The notes beneath the pieces were generated by a model. The model did not search any database and was not told where the DNA came from. It was given only the letters and a program-made list of their open reading frames with translations. Shown one piece after another: positions 56,854-64,000 of a DNA stretch of 64,000 bases; within the stretch, counting starts at the first letter, position 1; every line of letters begins with the position of its first letter. Location of the stretch: contig NZ_LT907844.1 of NCBI RefSeq assembly GCF_900215505.1, positions 2,452,501 to 2,516,500 on the forward strand, in the 5' to 3' direction. Position numbers and translations under genes: made by a program. The DNA comes from Cohaesibacter sp. ES.047. Lineage in GTDB: Bacteria; Pseudomonadota; Alphaproteobacteria; Rhizobiales; Cohaesibacteraceae.

Positions 56854-57690
56854 TCAGCCAGCGCGCTTTTCCGCCAAGACCAGATGGCCATAAATGGGAT
56901 TGCCTTCGTCCGTGCGCACCACAATGGCCTGGAAATGCTTCACATCCATGCCGTTCGCCGTGAGCAGGCGTCGCACATAGCGCTCCGAATGTGCGAAGCG
57001 CTGTTTCGGTCCCACTTTGTAATCGGCGTCTCCAAAGGCATCGGGCATGGTCTCGGAGGAAAAGGCAAACAGACCACCTGTGTCGAGGCACCGTCCGACA
57101 TGATGGAATTTTTCTTCGAGGTCTCCCAGATAGGGCAGGACATCGGTCGAGACGATCAGATCCCAGCCACCCTGTTGATCCGAGCCGTCATCCTCGATGT
57201 CGCGGAGGAACTCGACCACATCGCCCGCATAAAGCTCGCTGTAGACGTCTTTGTCGTAGGCTTCATCGAGCATGCCGGTGGAAATGTCGACGCCGATCAT
57301 CTCGTCCACCTTGCCGCTCATGCTGATGCCGGTCAGGCCGGTGCCGCAGCCAAGATCGAGCATGCGCGCAAACTGCCGTTCGGGCTGATATCCGACAATC
57401 ATCTCCCGCACCATCATCGGGACGGCATAGCCCAGATCGTCGACGAGGATCTTCTCGAAGGCGGACGCATGCTGATCAAAGAGCGTTGCCACATAGGCAA
57501 CAGAAGCCTTCTCCGGTGACGGACCGCGCTCGATTGAGGCCAACCTGATGGCAGCACCGGTGTGATCATCCGGATCCAGCGCCAGCGCCTCGCGATAGGC
57601 CGCGGCTGCCTCATCCAGATTACCTGCCTTTTCAAGCTTTAGTGCCCTGTTATAGGCTTCGGCCAATGCCTCTGTGTTCAATTCGCTCAT
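56854..57690 (-). CDS. TPR-containing class I SAM-dependent methyltransferase
   Basis: 278 aa from ATG 57690 (GGAAGACGTG upstream; the ATG at 57723 lacks a site). Residues ~8-50 form a TPR-like pair (YNRALKLEKAGNLDEAAAAYREALALDPDD), followed by a Rossmann methyltransferase: LDLGCGTGLTGISM (~115), IGVDISTGMLDEA and WDLIVSTDVLPYLGDLE. Looks like a small-molecule or carrier methyltransferase; substrate unknown. Divergent from rnhA. Confidence 0.85.
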   Translation of the reverse strand: MSELNTEALAEAYNRALKLEKAGNLDEAAAAYREALALDPDDHTGAAIRLASIERGPSPEKASVAYVATLFDQHASAFEKILVDDLGYAVPMMVREMIVGYQPERQFARMLDLGCGTGLTGISMSGKVDEMIGVDISTGMLDEAYDKDVYSELYAGDVVEFLRDIEDDGSDQQGGWDLIVSTDVLPYLGDLEEKFHHVGRCLDTGGLFAFSSETMPDAFGDADYKVGPKQRFAHSERYVRRLLTANGMDVKHFQAIVVRTDEGNPIYGHLVLAEKRAG

Positions 57691-57880
57691 CACGTCTTCC
57701 TGAAGGCTTTCACTGTTGGCCAAGCTCTACACCTGCACACTGGAAAGGTCCAGCCCCGCCGTGCCAATGGGCTTGTCACGACAGCTCAGTGTGTCTAGAC
57801 AAGGCCCTCAGGCGCGTGATCTCATCAGGCGTTATGAGCATACCCAGTTAGCCGGATTTTCAGACCCAAAGGACCTTTCC

Positions 57881-58318
57881 ATGGATAATGTGACTATCTT
57901 CACCGACGGTGCCTGTTCGGGAAACCCGGGACCGGGAGGATGGGGGGCTTTGCTGACGATGGGCACACATGAGAAGGAACTCTGCGGCGGCGAGGCGGAA
58001 ACCACCAACAACCGCATGGAACTACGGGCTGCCATCGAGGCGCTCAACACCCTCAAGCGCCCATGCGAAGTCGATCTGTGGACCGATAGTCAATATGTGA
58101 AGGGCGGGATCACCGGCTGGATTCATGGCTGGAAGAAGAATGGCTGGAAGACATCCAACAAGAAGCCGGTGAAGAATGTCGAACTCTGGCAGGCGCTTGA
58201 TGAGGCGCTCAAGCGGCACAAGGTCAATTGGCACTGGGTGAAGGGGCATGCCGGTCACGAGGGCAATGAACGGGCCGACGAGCTGGCTCGCAAGGGCATG
58301 GCACCATTCAAAGGATAG
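57881..58318 (+). CDS. rnhA: Ribonuclease HI
   Basis: 145 aa from ATG 57881 (AAAGGACC before it). Catalytic acids: [19 protein letters not shown] (Asp near 7), NRMELRAAI (Glu), [10 protein letters not shown] (Asp), and the final NERADELAR Asp, with basic handle [15 protein letters not shown]. Removes RNA from RNA-DNA hybrids. In many Rhizobiales rnhA stands directly after ispH-thrB; here it is 16 kb from thrB. Confidence 0.97.
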   Translation: MDNVTIFTDGACSGNPGPGGWGALLTMGTHEKELCGGEAETTNNRMELRAAIEALNTLKRPCEVDLWTDSQYVKGGITGWIHGWKKNGWKTSNKKPVKNVELWQALDEALKRHKVNWHWVKGHAGHEGNERADELARKGMAPFKG

Positions 58319-58451
58319 CCGGAACTTCGGTCCCCGATTGGACTTCTTACCGAGCAGAACGAAAAAGCGTTGGCCTGTGAGGGTCCACCGCCACGCTTAC
58401 GTGCGAGATAAGCATGCCTTGAGGTCGTGTCTTGCTGGGATCAGCGCGTTT

Positions 58452-58778
58452 TCAGCCCCTTGTTGCGATAATCGACATCCGTCGGATATCGGATTTTCCG
58501 AATGTACGAACGTCTTTCATTTCGGTCGAAAGCTCGACGCCGACACTGTCTCCGTGCTTCCACACCAGATTGGCTTCGGCGAGGGTTCCCTCTTTGCGAT
58601 TGAGAAGGGCGAAGTGCGACGGCAGAGCCGCTTGCGGATCAATCCGGATCTGCATGCCATGTTCGCTTTCATTGCGGATCGTGCAATCCAGACTGATCGA
58701 AAAATTGTTGTAAAAGATTTTGCCGCCTTTCAGGACACGCTTCCTGTCTTCCCGGCGGCGCTCCGATGTGACTGTCAC
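58452..58778 (-). CDS. PilZ-domain cyclic-di-GMP receptor
   Basis: 108 aa, GTG start. RREDRKRV supplies the RxxxR switch and RNESEHGMQI the [DN]xSxxG motif, so c-di-GMP binding is likely; VGVEL ends the β-barrel. A stand-alone PilZ adaptor, 5 kb from a GGDEF-EAL gene. No neighbour suggests its target. Confidence 0.85.
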   Translation of the reverse strand: MTVTSERRREDRKRVLKGGKIFYNNFSISLDCTIRNESEHGMQIRIDPQAALPSHFALLNRKEGTLAEANLVWKHGDSVGVELSTEMKDVRTFGKSDIRRMSIIATRG

Positions 58779-59528
58779 GGCTTTTTATCCTTTTGCTGAG
58801 GTGGCAACAGCTGACAAGGGCCGGAAGGCCCCCACATGTCTGTCGCCTTATGATTTAACTAAAATTCTATCAAAATTGAGCGGGACAATCATCACCGGAT
58901 TGATTCGGCGGTTAACGATCCGTAAATGCCTGCTGTGCCGAACCCGGATTCTTTGCAGGAACGCGAATCCGGCACGATCCGTTGTGTGAAACAATGTTGC
59001 TTCGTTCGCCCATACTGACGCGAACTGGCCCGGCTCAGCGTCGGTCGAGAGGAACAAAAAAAGTACGATTTGGGGATAATTCGCTGTCCAGACAAAACGC
59101 AAAAAATTTGAGCAATTGCGCGAATTGCCACGCTTGACAGGCAGGAGCCATGAAGTGTCAGAGGCTTACCAATGCGAACTCTGGGGATTTGTGGAAATTA
59201 AAAAAACGCTTGTCATAGGAAGTGGACAAACAGCGTGAAAGAATCGTTTCCAAAGTGTTAAGAGCTTGCCACACTGCAGTCGTGAAGTTCGCGGAGGAAA
59301 GAACCGGGACCAAGAAAGATCGTTTGCACGAAAGTGGCTACAAACGGCACCAAGGTCACAAACACCGGTCTTTCAAGTGAGCAATTTCAGCTTTCTTACG
59401 AGGCAAACCTGACGGTTCGATAAGGGCTGGCCGCCAGCTTCACAGCATCATGTTGCATGTTAGATGCGGCACCATCGACATGCGCATGATCAAGGATGGC
59501 ATGACCAAAAAAAGAAAGGCAAGCTGAC
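58779..59528. other. Long intergenic region without a recognised gene
   Basis: 750 bases. A hairpin near 58935-58973 pairs gtgcc...cggatt with aatccggcac around a 15-base loop. TTGACA occurs near 59133 but without a matching -10. No frame has coding character. It could carry a small RNA as well as the PilZ and ParD promoters; this is a guess. Confidence 0.4.
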
Positions 59529-59876
59529 GTGAATACGACAGACAAAGCGGTAGAAATCGGCACCTATTTCGAACAGTTCATCTCCAGCCAGGTGGCCACC
59601 GGACGTTTTGCAAGCGACGCGGACGTGTTGCAGGCAGGCCTCCGCCTTCTGGAAGAACAGCAGATCCAGTTCAACCTCAAAAAGAGCGAACTGGAAAACA
59701 AAGATGCCGGTCTTGTCGGCGCGCTGGATGATCAGAACCCGGATGTTCGGGGCGTTTCTCAATCCGTAACCGAAGCCATGCGAACGCTGGCCTCTGTTGC
59801 TGGAGACTCCGAGCAGAGCATCCCGGCGATCCCAGCCACTAAAGGCCTCTTGCGCTCTCAGATCGCGGCTGAATAG
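59529..59876 (+). CDS. ParD-like antitoxin without a ParE partner
   Basis: 115 aa, GTG start. Residues ~8-50 match ParD/CopG-type ribbon-helix-helix antitoxins (IGTYFEQFISSQVATGRFASDADVLQAGLRLLEEQQ). The remaining ~60 residues are unlike the usual toxin-wrapping tail (GVSQSVTEAMRTLASVAG). The 248-base gap downstream to thrC contains no toxin-like frame. May be a solitary regulator derived from a toxin-antitoxin pair. Confidence 0.75.
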   Translation: MNTTDKAVEIGTYFEQFISSQVATGRFASDADVLQAGLRLLEEQQIQFNLKKSELENKDAGLVGALDDQNPDVRGVSQSVTEAMRTLASVAGDSEQSIPAIPATKGLLRSQIAAE

Positions 59877-60124
59877 AGCGTCCCACCCCACACATTGGCC
59901 GGAAGTTTGCCTTCCTTGTAAAAAGCGGCGTAGGGTTCCCTGCGCTGCTTTTTCACGTTTGGTCGCCAGCGCTGAGCCGTCTGTATGGTCGGCGACGTGA
60001 CGCGGACAGGGACAGCACCGCGCGTGCTCTTGCCCTGCCATGTCGGAGGATGTAGGGTTCGCGCGACTTCAGCGGCTCGACCCTTTGTTGGGGATGAGCA
60101 GAGACAAACACAGGTTGGTTAGTC

Positions 60125-61570
60125 GTGAAATATTTGAGCACGCGGGGCGGAGCCCCTGAACTGGGTTTCTGTGATGCAATCCTGGCTGGCCTTGCCAGCG
60201 ATGGGGGGCTCTATCTGCCAAAGGTCTGGCCGACCCTGACTGACGAGGAAATCGCGGATCTTGCGGGCAAGAGCTATGCCGACATCGCCTTTGCCGTTAT
60301 GAAGCCCTATGTCGATGGCGAGATCCCCGATGCGACTTTCCGCACCATGATCAACGAGGCCTATGCCACCTTCCGGCACGAGGCGGTGACGCCGCTGGTG
60401 CAGACCGGGGCAAACGAGTTCGTTCTTGAGCTGTTTCACGGTCCGACGCTTGCCTTCAAGGATGTGGCGATGCAATTGCTGGCGCGGCTGATGGACTTTG
60501 TCCTAGAGCAGCGCGATGCGCGTGCCACGATTGTCGGTGCGACGTCCGGCGATACGGGTGGTGCCGCGATTGAAGCCTTCAAGGGACGCGCGAACACCGA
60601 CATCTTCATTCTCTTCCCCGAGGGGCGTGTCTCCGAGGTCCAGCAACGTCAGATGACGTCGGTGCTTGATGACAATGTGCATTGCATCGCGCTCAAGGGC
60701 CACTTCGATGATTGTCAGGCAATCGTCAAGGACATGTTTGCACACGAGAACTTTCGAAAGACGGTGGCGTTGTCCGGTGTGAATTCCATCAACTGGGGCC
60801 GCATCATGGCTCAGGTGGTCTATTACTTCGCCGCCGCCGTTGCTTTGGGCGCGCCGAAGCGATCTGTTTCCTTCACGGTGCCGACGGGCAATTTCGGCGA
60901 TATCTTCGCAGGCTATGTCGCCAAGAAAATGGGCCTGCCCATCGACAAGCTGGTGATTGCGACCAACCAGAACGACATTCTGGCTCGCACCATCGAGACG
61001 GGCACCTATGAGGTGCTCGGTGTGACCCCGTCCGTCTCGCCCAGCATGGACATTCAGGTCTCCTCGAACTTCGAGCGCCTTCTATTCGAGCTTCATGATC
61101 GTGATAGCGAGACTGTCTGTCGCATGATGTCTGGTCTCAAACAGTCCGGCTCGTTCACCATTGCCGAGGCGCCCCTTACGGCGTTGCGCGAGAGTTTTGC
61201 GGCTGACCGGGCCAGCGAAGCGGCCACCGCCGCCACGATTCAGGCGGTCTTCGGGGCGTCGGGCTATCTGCTCGACCCACATTCCGCGGTCGGCGTGCAT
61301 GTTGCCCGCAAACTGGCCGAGGAAGAAGCCGCGGCAGACGCGCAAGGTGAAAGTGCGGGGCCGAAAAGCCCGATGATCGTCTTGTCGACAGCACACCCGG
61401 CCAAGTTCCCCAAAGCCGTTGAAGACGCATCCGGGTACCATCCCGATTTGCCCGCCTGGTTGTCGGACCTCTTGGACAGGGAGGAAAAGCTGTCAAGCAT
61501 CGACAATAGTGTCGAGGCGGTCGAGGCTTTCATTCTCTCCCATGCAAGGGCTGTCCAAAATCAGGATTGA
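60125..61570 (+). CDS. thrC: Threonine synthase
   Basis: 481 aa, GTG start. N-terminus KYLSTRGGAPELGFCDAIL; PLP lysine in HGPTLAFKDVAMQLLARL (~residue 113); phosphate loop GATSGDTGGAAIE; VPTGNFGDIFAGYVAKKMG. Converts O-phosphohomoserine made by ThrB into threonine. It forms a block with the M16 peptidase and GNAT genes behind it. Confidence 0.97.
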   Translation: MKYLSTRGGAPELGFCDAILAGLASDGGLYLPKVWPTLTDEEIADLAGKSYADIAFAVMKPYVDGEIPDATFRTMINEAYATFRHEAVTPLVQTGANEFVLELFHGPTLAFKDVAMQLLARLMDFVLEQRDARATIVGATSGDTGGAAIEAFKGRANTDIFILFPEGRVSEVQQRQMTSVLDDNVHCIALKGHFDDCQAIVKDMFAHENFRKTVALSGVNSINWGRIMAQVVYYFAAAVALGAPKRSVSFTVPTGNFGDIFAGYVAKKMGLPIDKLVIATNQNDILARTIETGTYEVLGVTPSVSPSMDIQVSSNFERLLFELHDRDSETVCRMMSGLKQSGSFTIAEAPLTALRESFAADRASEAATAATIQAVFGASGYLLDPHSAVGVHVARKLAEEEAAADAQGESAGPKSPMIVLSTAHPAKFPKAVEDASGYHPDLPAWLSDLLDREEKLSSIDNSVEAVEAFILSHARAVQNQD

Positions 61571-61646
61571 GTGTTGGGTCAAAAAATGCTGATAATCGAA
61601 CGGTCTGAACAGTAGGGATGAGAAATCATCAGATGGGAGTGAGAGT

Positions 61647-62960
61647 TTGACCGTAAATATGTCCAGTTTGGCGAACGGTTTGACCGTTCTGTCTGATGAA
61701 ATGCCGCATTTGAAAAGCACGGCCGTCGGGGTCTGGGTTTCGGCTGGCTCTCGTCACGAAAAGGCAGGGCAACACGGCATTTCCCATCTGCTGGAGCATA
61801 TGGCCTTCAAGGGCACGAGCAATCGGTCAGCTGTGGCTATCGTCGAGGAAATCGAGGCCGTCGGCGGGGAGCTGAACGCCGCGACCGGCCTTGAGCACAC
61901 CTCGTACTATGCCCGCGTGTTGGAGGAAGACCTTCCGCTCGCCATTGATATTCTGGGTGACATTCTCGTCAACTCCAGCTTCGACCCTGACGAATTGCAC
62001 CGCGAAAAGCACGTCATTTTGCAAGAGATCGGCGCGTCCCATGACATGCCGGAAGATCGCGTCTTCGATCACTTGCAGGAGCTGGCCTTTCCCGGTCAGC
62101 CGCTTGGGCGCACGATTCTGGGCACGCCCGATACGGTGAGTGATTTCAACCCGTCCGATCTGCATCAATATATGGACACCCACTATCGCGGACCCTCAAT
62201 GATCCTGTCCGCCGCCGGGGCGGTCAAGCATGAAGAGCTCGTTGCGCTGGGAAAAGAGGCCCTCTCGAGCTTTGATGCAGAAGAAAGCCCCTTACCGACA
62301 CCGGCCACCTATCTGGGAGGCGAGAGCCGTGACCTTCAGCGCGACCTGATGGAAGCGCAAGTGATTCTGGCGTTTGAGGGACGGTCCTACAAGGACAAGG
62401 ATTTCTACACGGCCCAGATTCTTGCCACGATGCTTGGCGGCGGCATGTCGTCACGTCTGTTTCAGGAAGTGCGCGAAAAGCGCGGCCTTTGCTATTCGGT
62501 CTATGCCTTCCACTGGGGGGTCGTCGAGACTGGCCTGTTCGGCATTCACGCGGCGACAGGGGCAGAAAATCTTGAAGAATTAATGCCGGTCATCACCGGT
62601 GAGCTTGCGCGTGCTGCCGAGGATCTCACCGAAGTGGAGCTCAATCGGGCCCGCGCCCAGATCAAGGCCGGTCTCCTGATGGGCATGGAAAGCCCCTCGG
62701 CTCGCGCCGGTCAATTGGCGCGTCAGAAGCTGCTCTTCGGACATCCCAAATCCCTTGAAGAAATGATCGACTCCGTCGCCAACATTTCGGTTGCCGATGT
62801 GCGCGATCTGGCAGGCAATCTGATCACCGGCTCGCCCCCATCAATGGCATCGGTCGGCCCGGTCGAGAATCTGATGTGGATCGACGAGATTTCCAGTCGT
62901 CTGGGCTGTGCCCCGGCGGCCACTGAAGAACAGATCAAGGCCGTGGGAGGAGGGCTTTGA
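61647..62960 (+). CDS. M16-family zinc peptidase (mitochondrial processing peptidase-like)
   Basis: 437 aa. TTG 61647 is the start because GGGAGTGAGAG precedes it and it gives the family N-terminus; ATG 61659 is the alternative. Inverted zinc site HLLEHMAFKGT with HxxEH, the third ligand Glu ~75 residues on (in the LGDILVNSSFDPDELHREKHVILQE region), and the R/Y pair in REKRGLCYSVYAFHW of the second domain. Alphaproteobacterial relatives are the presumed ancestors of MPP-β. Role: peptide degradation in periplasm or cytoplasm; no signal peptide seen. Confidence 0.93.
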   Translation: MTVNMSSLANGLTVLSDEMPHLKSTAVGVWVSAGSRHEKAGQHGISHLLEHMAFKGTSNRSAVAIVEEIEAVGGELNAATGLEHTSYYARVLEEDLPLAIDILGDILVNSSFDPDELHREKHVILQEIGASHDMPEDRVFDHLQELAFPGQPLGRTILGTPDTVSDFNPSDLHQYMDTHYRGPSMILSAAGAVKHEELVALGKEALSSFDAEESPLPTPATYLGGESRDLQRDLMEAQVILAFEGRSYKDKDFYTAQILATMLGGGMSSRLFQEVREKRGLCYSVYAFHWGVVETGLFGIHAATGAENLEELMPVITGELARAAEDLTEVELNRARAQIKAGLLMGMESPSARAGQLARQKLLFGHPKSLEEMIDSVANISVADVRDLAGNLITGSPPSMASVGPVENLMWIDEISSRLGCAPAATEEQIKAVGGGL

Positions 62961-63307
62961 GCTGATCAACCCCTTCGCTGTCTGCAAGGGATGACAGGAC
63001 CAAAGGGCTCGGGCATCGAGCCTTCGGTTATGCAATCCAGGACAACGAGGCAACCGCCGCACCTGACAACAAGAACGACGAAACGCCTTGAAAAGAGGTC
63101 AGTTCGAGCAGGGGCGGTAATTTCGACTTGTGGTAGATTGTGACTATCTGAAAACAGGTCAATTGAGTAAAATGGATCCGAAGGGAGAGTCGGATCTGGG
63201 CATCTGCCCCCACCGTTTCTCTCGTGAGGGTATGGGGATCTTTGCGCGCCTGCGCCTTTGTGCGTGGGCGTGTCCGATCCGCAGGCGGAGAAACGGGAGT
63301 TGTTGCG
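62961..63307. other. Gap without a recognised gene
   Basis: About 350 bases between the M16 gene and the GNAT gene. Only shadow frames and the strong GGGAG ribosome site at its end are visible. Confidence 0.4.
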
Positions 63308-64000
63308 ATGGCCGGTGAACAGGCCAGAAACGGCAGGGATTGGATGTCCTTCTTGCGTTATGCATTGAAAGGCAAAGTCATGCGTTCGCGTTCCGCTTCC
63401 CATCCGGACCAGACCGGATTCTCGGCAGAGCCAAAAACTTCCCCTGATCGCCCGAGGAGTTGGGCCTCCACACAGAGGTTGGCTTTCTCCGTCAGTCAGT
63501 TCGCAACGCGAGGCGTGTCCGTCCCCGCGATCGGCGACCCTTTGGGCGGTGAACGATTGTATCTGCGTCCTCCGGCGAAGGTCGATTATTCCCAATGGGC
63601 GCATTTGCGCGCCGCAAGTGCGGATTTTCTGCGCCCGTGGGAGCCGGTCTGGCCGTCAGATGACCTGACCCCCGAGGGCTTTCGGCGTCGTCTCGAGCAG
63701 TATCAGCGGGATCGGCGCATCGGACGGGCGTTGCCCTATCTGATCTTTGATCGCGACAGAGACCACCTGCTTGGGGGCGTCAACGTCACCAACATTCGCC
63801 GCGGCATCTGCCAGTCGGCCTCGATTGGGTACTGGATGGGCGAGGATCATGCTGGACAGGGGCACATGAGCGCGGCTCTGGCCTTGTTATTGCCCTATTT
63901 GTTTGATTTTCAGGGGCTCCACCGAGTGGAAGCCGCTTGCCTGCCGATCAATCAGGCTTCAATGGCTGTATTGATGAAACAGGGGTTCAAGCTGGAGGGA
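63308..64000 (+). CDS. GNAT N-acetyltransferase, RimJ/RimL type, 5' part
   Basis: 231 codons to the window edge; the gene continues beyond it. Start ATG 63308 follows CGGGAG. The first ~75 residues are basic and unlike the family (SFLRYALKGKVMRSRSAS), so the real start could be later. From GGERLYLRPPAKVDYSQW on it is a RimJ/L GNAT: HLLGGVNVTNIRRG, SIGYWMGEDHAGQGHMSAAL as the acetyl-CoA loop and HRVEAACLPINQASMAVL. Probably acetylates a ribosomal-protein or peptide N-terminus. Confidence 0.85.
   Translation, partial: MAGEQARNGRDWMSFLRYALKGKVMRSRSASHPDQTGFSAEPKTSPDRPRSWASTQRLAFSVSQFATRGVSVPAIGDPLGGERLYLRPPAKVDYSQWAHLRAASADFLRPWEPVWPSDDLTPEGFRRRLEQYQRDRRIGRALPYLIFDRDRDHLLGGVNVTNIRRGICQSASIGYWMGEDHAGQGHMSAALALLLPYLFDFQGLHRVEAACLPINQASMAVLMKQGFKLEG

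Overview
The window reads as a chromosomal stretch of a GC-rich alphaproteobacterium, most likely of the Hyphomicrobiales (Rhizobiales). The grounds are the cytochrome aa3 order coxB-coxA-ctaB-small subunit-ctaG-coxC-DUF983-SURF1, an IalB-family periplasmic protein, a homoserine kinase of the alphaproteobacterial type II beside ispH, an MPP-like M16 peptidase after thrC, and protein-level resemblance throughout. No genus is claimed. No rRNA, tRNA, CRISPR array, insertion sequence or prophage was seen.

Layout. 1-2.6 kb: the 3' end of a nickel/peptide-type ABC importer (permease, two ATPases) and a NikR-like repressor that lacks all four known nickel ligands. 2.6-4.7 kb: an eroded SGNH fragment, then a TetR regulator with its oxidoreductase. 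4.8-6.8 kb: a decayed locus where an FkbM methyltransferase and an M48 protease are joined in one frame and split by a TAG codon. 7-11.2 kb: YghU, an HMCES/YedK protein, a thioesterase and an MFS protein with an acidic tail. 11.2-16.2 kb: a PAS-GGDEF-EAL protein and a Cache chemoreceptor, then an AT-rich intergenic island. 16.7-21.1 kb: a Bcr/CflA efflux protein and the DUF2157/DUF4401/GDYxxLxY membrane trio.

21.3-25.4 kb holds the most unusual pair. One gene encodes an ammonium-transporter fold whose two pore histidines are both phenylalanine, fused to a degenerate histidine-kinase-like ATPase domain. The convergent neighbour is a two-domain APH/P-loop kinase relative in which both catalytic centres are damaged. 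25.8-32.2 kb: a small conserved protein, a Pat-type acetyltransferase, a tail-anchored coiled-coil protein, a tandem universal stress protein with an FNR-type box upstream, and a DMT transporter. 32.2-39.6 kb: rsmD, an RluB-type pseudouridine synthase with long charged arms, tadA, mutL, a dgkA preceded by tandem repeats, a membrane protein and a lipoprotein.

40-51 kb: ispH-thrB, a membrane protein, a GFA protein, ialB, then the full cytochrome c oxidase and assembly operon behind a perfect FNR-type palindrome. 51-60 kb interrupts what is otherwise a familiar cox-to-thrC neighbourhood: a HAD phosphatase, a periplasmic molybdopterin-fold protein translationally coupled to a GGDEF-EAL protein, gcvT-gcvH under a tandem glycine riboswitch (no gcvP here), a TPR methyltransferase, rnhA, a PilZ protein and an orphan ParD. 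60-64 kb: thrC, an M16 peptidase and a truncated GNAT gene.

Themes: cyclic-di-GMP (two GGDEF-EAL proteins with intact motifs and one PilZ protein), oxygen-linked control (two FNR-type boxes), and several proteins that keep a family fold but have lost its catalytic or ligand residues. Family calls come from reading the translations and from remembered family motifs; no database search was run.
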